Shown: one piece after another, positions 60,601-64,000 of the stretch
How the letters are laid out: each line of letters begins with the position of its first letter
Numbering within the stretch: position 1 is the stretch's first letter
Source: Clytia hemisphaerica
Taxonomy: Eukaryota; Cnidaria; Hydrozoa; Leptothecata; Clytiidae
Length of the DNA stretch: 64,000 nucleotides
Direction of reading: 5' to 3'
Assembly (NCBI GenBank): GCA_902728285.1
Contig: CACVBU010001196.1
Span: 62,001-126,000 of the forward strand
Notes under the pieces: generated by a model
Database searches by the model: none
The model's input: the letters and a program-made list of their open reading frames with translations, nothing else
What the model was told of the DNA's origin: nothing
Program-made: the position numbers and the translations under genes

Positions 60601-63600
60601 TAAGTTGGTAGTTAAATCGGTCTGCTCATTAAAGCCAAATTTTGAAGCAAACTATTAAAAGAGAAGTATGAACGAGGAAGCGAAGAGTAGACCATCAATT
60701 AATTTGAATTATTAGCGTGGTGGTGATGGTTATATTATGGCTTCCTTGTGGTCACAAATGTTCCAACTGGAAAGATGGTCGAATTGAAATATTAAAAAAG
60801 CAGATTATAAAGATGAAATTGATGAGATCAGAATCTGGTACTTAGAAAAGTCCTAATAATTTATAAATCAACGTATTGAAAAAGATTATAGGCTACGTCA
60901 TATCTTCCTTCCTTTCGAGCTTGAAACTCTGGAACTGTCTCCTGCCTGGTGTAGACCAAAAAAGGCTGTGTGTTTAACGATTGAATTGAAATCTCTTAAT
61001 ACTAAAATTGAATTCGAATTATTATGAAACACTTAAAAAATATTGGTGCTAACAGTAAATTCTTTTCGAAAAATGACATGTGTTTTTAATTTCAAACTGA
61101 TTCCATCAAAAATAAAGATAAAAACAAAAACAAAAAGAGAACAAATGGAAAACCTAAAAAGGGTTATCAAACATTTATGATCAGTAAAATTAATTGAAAG
61201 AAGAAGAAGATGAAGAATGAACAAAATTTATGTGAGAGAAGTTTGTTGTGAGAGAGAGTATATTTCTGTCTTGTTCAATCTTTGGTAACAGTCTGAAATT
61301 TTGAAGGCCTTTTCTGTTGTGATTCAGAATAGTGAGTAGGTATGATTTATTATAACTTTTGTTTACGTAACTTGAAATTTGTTGTCATCATATTAAAGAA
61401 ATGGTCACTGATGGGAAGTTACATACAACATTTGGGAAAGTTTGAGAATTTTGTTAAATCAAGGAATTTCTTGGTTTGAATGATTAGATTTTTATACCTT
61501 CATATACCCAGTCGGGAACACCATTAAAAACCTTCTTTGGTATTCCATTGTCTGTCAGTTGATAATATCGATCTGTAATCTCCAGGACGGCGGGAACGTA
61601 ATAAATATTGCATTTGTAAACAAACACCTAAATATAAGTCAAGAAATAGTTTTTAAGGTTTTTTTCAAAAGAAGTTACATTTTACTTTTGAAATCAGTGA
61701 AAACAAAACTTTCCAAAATGTATCATATTCACAAAATTTTAAAAATCTACAACATTGTGTATGTTCAAAAATTGTTCCTTTGGTATCCGGACGGGCCTCG
61801 TTGTTTAAACATAAAAAAAACTCTTTCAGAAGAAGCTGGTATAAAAAATCAATCTTGACGAGTCTTACCAGAGCATTATCTTTCTTGGCCCAGCCAACAT
61901 ATCGAATCTGCTCAGTTTTATCTTTATCTGGTGTTTCAAGCTTTATCGTTCGAGGTTTACTGAAACGAAGTTTTTAAAATAATATAATAACTCTCGTGGA
62001 ACCAAATTCAAAGAGCTCTTAATAATTTGGATGAAGCATTAAAATCATTTTGCTAAACCCAAAATACATTTCTGAAAAAAATGGACAACCAGATTCCAGT
62101 ATTTGAAATGCTTCACCTTTTTGGTAACTTGATGAATTGTGATATGATAAAAAAGACTTAGAATTTCTTTACCTGCTATTGCGCTCAGCATTTGAACGTA
62201 AATCTTGAATATAGTAATCAGCATAAGAAGAATGTCTATAAAGCTATGAAAAAATGAAAAAGAATTAATAAACATGATAAAAAGTCACTTTAATAAAGAA
62301 TTCTCATAAGTATCCAGCATGCATTTTAAACAAATTCTATACTATATTTGTCAAATGAAAAAGAACCCTAATAATTTTTTATGTAGTTCTATGAAAACAT
62401 GAGCATGATTTTTGCTCCAAGCAAACCAAAACCCAAGCTATTGCTCGAGCCCCAAAGTCATCTTTGTAATATCAAACATTACATTCAAATTTATCATCTA
62501 CACGCTTTTTTTTATAAGAATGGTGTTTTTTTATTTCATCATGGATATTCTTGACATTTTGGCGAAAATCATCCAGAAATATTCTTACGGTATTCTTACT
62601 TAGGTTAAGATCGAAATTGGCAATCTACAGGTTAAAATGCATTAAAAATGGCATTCTTAGGTTCGTTCAGTTGCTAAATTCCATGATGGTGAAATTCTTA
62701 CCATATTCTTAATTTTTGGCCATTTTCATCACGGATATTCTTATAAAGTGTATTCTTATAAAAAAAAGCATGTAGTTCTGATCTTTTTCTGGAAACAAAA
62801 TATTTAAATAAGAAAGAAAATAACATCACTTACTCTCTTGGTATTATTTGATAATAACACCCACTTTTGATCGGGTGATAATTCATAATCACCATAGCTA
62901 TGTCTATACTAAAAATGTAAAGCAAATACACATGTCCTTTATTTGAACTTAAGTAACTTAAATAACCTTACAGCATTATTTTGGGCTTGTCGCTAAGTAT
63001 TTTCATGAAGTCTAAGAGACAGCAATGTTGTGTTTTCTATAAATTCTGAGCCTGGATGCTTTTATTAGCTAATAAAATGTACAATCAACTTAAAGGAGAA
63101 ATCATTGTTTTAGCTTCTACTCTCTTTTTTAAGCTTTTGAGTCTGATAAGAGAATTGACACTATCGTATGAAACTTAGCTCAATTTCTTAAACTTCACAT
63201 TTTTAATTATCACTTTTCTTTTGCTAGAAGAAAGTCACATTTAGAAGTTATTTAGAGAAAGATTGATTATCAAAAAATTATAAGTCTTTAGATTTTCAAC
63301 ATTTTGAACATCATTTTCATTTGTAAAGTCAAAAGAGACTTCCTGAATTATAACAAAACAAAAGATAGTGTTTTCCAAATTTCATACAGTTGCAATCTAA
63401 CACAAGCAAGTACGGATCCCAAGATAAGTGTCACAAGCTTGGATTATCTTTCTGTTTTACAGAAAATTATCAAATTATGAGATTCTTCAAGAAGCATCTT
63501 ACGTTATCAGTAGCATCGATGATTGTTTCAGTAGCCATGCTACTCATATTATATTTAAGAACACTTCCTTCAGAATGCAAATATGAATCATCTATAAAGA

Positions 63601-63902
63601 ACATAAAATGTGCCCAGTTGAAAATATAGATTTAGAACTAGTTTAAGATGAGAACAAAAGACTTTCCAAAAAATTCCAAAAAAATTCTTCATTTTCAATC
63701 ATTTCAATTGTTTTTGAAAAAAGAAGCAGGACTAATTTAAAATTAATTAAATGGGATAAAAACAAACCTGAAACCCATGTCAAGCCATAAGTCGAATAAG
63801 AATATTTCCCACCCATGACATCTTCTATCGCAAATTTATTGTCCGCTCTTTTCAGCCTTTCGACTCCAGTGCTAACTTTTATACTTGTGCCTGTCAGCCA
63901 AT
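48511..63902 (-). CDS. Dipeptidyl peptidase 4-family serine exopeptidase, 5' end missing
   Basis: DPP4/FAP/DPP6-type protein: N-terminal beta-propeller and C-terminal alpha/beta hydrolase. Exons in transcript order: 63902-63768, 63591-63503, 62908-62834, 62243-62173, 61959-61869, 61627-61498, 60238-60078, 59728-59610, 59314-59191, 58944-58906, 58828-58787, 58527-58429, 57943-57864, 57444-57344, 56028-55706, then 55427-55324 or 54907-54804, 54180-54115, 53896-53842, 53555-53456, 53110-53046, 50989-50917, 50105-50032, then 49183-49034 or 48609-48511. One isoform gives 787 aa in frame. Key residues: RHS (substrate Arg), WVYEEE (Glu pair), DVYGGP (oxyanion Tyr), WGWSYGG (Ser, split W|S at an exon joint), GTADDNVH (Asp), DRDHG or DKDHG (His). 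The full triad predicts an active enzyme. Missing upstream: about 50 residues including the membrane anchor. Confidence 0.93.
49034..49183 (-). CDS. DPP alternative last exon A
   Basis: Acceptor CAATTTTGCAG, then YFPDRDHGIESDG and a 49-aa end with its own TAG. It supplies the catalytic His (DHG) in the same phase as exon B, about 425 bp further downstream. It has a longer C-terminal tail ending RPDQEK. It would need a poly(A) site between 49034 and 48611; ATTAAA on the minus strand at 48861-48866 is a candidate. Confidence 0.8.
   Translation of the reverse strand, partial: YFPDRDHGIESDGFIYYKIAEFILLHLKNEQLEPLNKPFGFHFRPDQEK
50745..50848. repeat. 104-bp hairpin MITE
   Basis: ACAGGCCCGGCGGAAG and CTTCCACCGGGCCTGT as ends, with inner AGCCTCCCCAC, TGAGCAAATGAGA and TCTCATTTTGAG. 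In the DPP intron downstream of exon 50989-50917. Confidence 0.75.
50990..53045. other. 2-kb DPP intron with GTGACCCC repeats
   Basis: The 51330-52140 part contains AGGTGACCCCTAAG-type repeats at both ends (51370-51430 and 52030-52060) and a C-rich/G-rich block (52105-52135), which may be a decayed element. ACGTAACAACG is repeated at 51050-51080. No gene seen; the 148-codon minus frame at 52076-52522 has no recognisable domain. Confidence 0.4.
54804..54907 (-). CDS. DPP mutually exclusive exon, version 2
   Basis: 104 nt encoding VLDMFSLHFNEY through QIDARGSGYYGYE: the hydrolase strand with the DARG motif. Same length, phase (0 in, 2 out) and position as version 1 at 55324-55427, but clearly diverged in sequence. 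Confidence 0.8.
55324..55427 (-). CDS. DPP mutually exclusive exon, version 1
   Basis: 104 nt encoding VTDQYGIGFNDFF through VAFDARGTGFLGYK. Follows the exon ending at 55706. If both versions were spliced in, the joint AA|GTGTTAG would read AAG TGT TAG, an immediate stop. If both were skipped the frame would shift. Hence one and only one can be used. Confidence 0.8.
56427..56524. mobile_element. 98-bp AACGTT MITE
   Basis: Nearly perfect palindrome: CCCAGCTGGCACACAACGTTG at the left and its reverse complement at the right end, with seven or more AACGTT units. Best-preserved member of the family at 43647. In the DPP intron 56029-57343. Confidence 0.85.
56870..57170. repeat. Relative of TTCTTATAAAAA MITE family
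   Basis: Contains GTTCTTAACTTTTTGGG, TCTTATAATATTCTT, CTTAGGCTCAGTTGCC and AATATTCTTATAAACTG, the internal phrases of the MITEs at 62498-62775 and 18562-18815. Ends are decayed. Confidence 0.45.
59000..59171. repeat. MITE with ACGCTCTCTAATTCGA ends
   Basis: TTAACGCTCTCTAATTCGACG at the left, CGAATTAGAGAGCATCAA at the right, with ATTCGATA repeats inside. Same family as 40654-40793. In the short DPP intron between exons 59314-59191 and 58944-58906. Confidence 0.65.
60239..61497. other. DPP intron, nothing distinctive
   Basis: AT-rich, with long poly-A/T-rich stretches. No exon with correct phase and no clear repeats were found. Confidence 0.45.
62498..62775. mobile_element. 278-bp MITE with CTACACGCTTTTTTTTATAAGAA ends
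   Basis: Left CTACACGCTTTTTTTTATAA, right TTATAAAAAAAAGCATGTAG. Inner repeats ATATTCTTA and GGCATTCTTAGG. Same family as the MITE in the peptide gene intron (18562, 25503). In the DPP intron between exons 62908-62834 and 62243-62173. Confidence 0.75.
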
Positions 63903-64000
63903 CTAAAAAGTTAAAATTTAAAATTGCAAGTAAGAATTATGCCAAGAAAATTTACATTTGATGAGAAGGGTATTGCAAAAACTTAAAAAGGTTTTATTAT

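Noticed and set aside
63000..63060. Possible extra DPP exon (DFMKILSDKPKIM)
   Set aside because: Splice signals exist, but the exons 63591-63503 and 62908-62834 join in phase and fit the family without it.
63390..63629. 79-codon + strand frame with a membrane-anchor-like stretch (MRFFKKHLTLSVAS...)
   Set aside because: It is the antisense of a true minus-strand DPP exon (63591-63503) with good acceptor, donor, phase and the expected propeller sequence DDSYLHSEGSVLKY.

Overview
This window looks like nuclear DNA of an early-branching animal, most likely a cnidarian. This is an inference from AT-rich DNA with many GT-AG introns, animal-type XRN1, GGCX and DPP4-family genes, an opsin-like receptor of cnidarian flavour, and dense MITE, foldback and tRNA-SINE repeats. 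No species can be named from the sequence.

Layout. (1) 1-34080, + strand: XRN1, the cytoplasmic 5'-3' exoribonuclease. 34 exons were traced; the first coding exon lies left of the window, and the 5301 traced coding bases stay in frame. One intron (2140-4247) holds a 1.8-kb foreign-looking insert with a 561-codon minus-strand ORF between about 120-bp direct repeats that copy an exon end. Another intron (16963-26918, about 10 kb) holds a segmental duplication. Each copy of the duplication carries a three-exon minus-strand gene for a secreted precursor: signal peptide, very acidic pro-region, and a very basic six-cysteine C-terminal peptide. The right copy is intact; the left copy has a stop codon in exon 2. 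(2) 34603-42224, + strand: GGCX, vitamin K-dependent gamma-glutamyl carboxylase, complete in 10 exons (670 codons). (3) 43758-44748, - strand: a class A GPCR with an opsin-type Lys in TM7. (4) 44749-48510: intergenic, with a 1.5-kb long-TIR element. (5) 48511-64000, - strand: a DPP4-family serine exopeptidase. 22 constant or alternative exons were traced from the propeller N-terminal region to two alternative 3' ends; the 5' end lies right of the window.

Most interesting points: the nested, duplicated cationic-peptide gene, which I do not recognise as a known family, and the DPP gene's two duplicated exon sets. One set is a pair of 104-nt exons of equal phase that can only be used one at a time. 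The other is a pair of alternative last exons, each supplying its own catalytic histidine.

The rest is introns and intergenic DNA made largely of short inverted-repeat elements, two or three tRNA-derived SINEs, a 29-bp minisatellite, and an interspersed repeat with GTTC microsatellites and CCGG-rich units. No rRNA gene, CRISPR array or convincing functional tRNA was seen. All exon boundaries come from reading splice signals, phase and remembered family similarity; no alignment was run.
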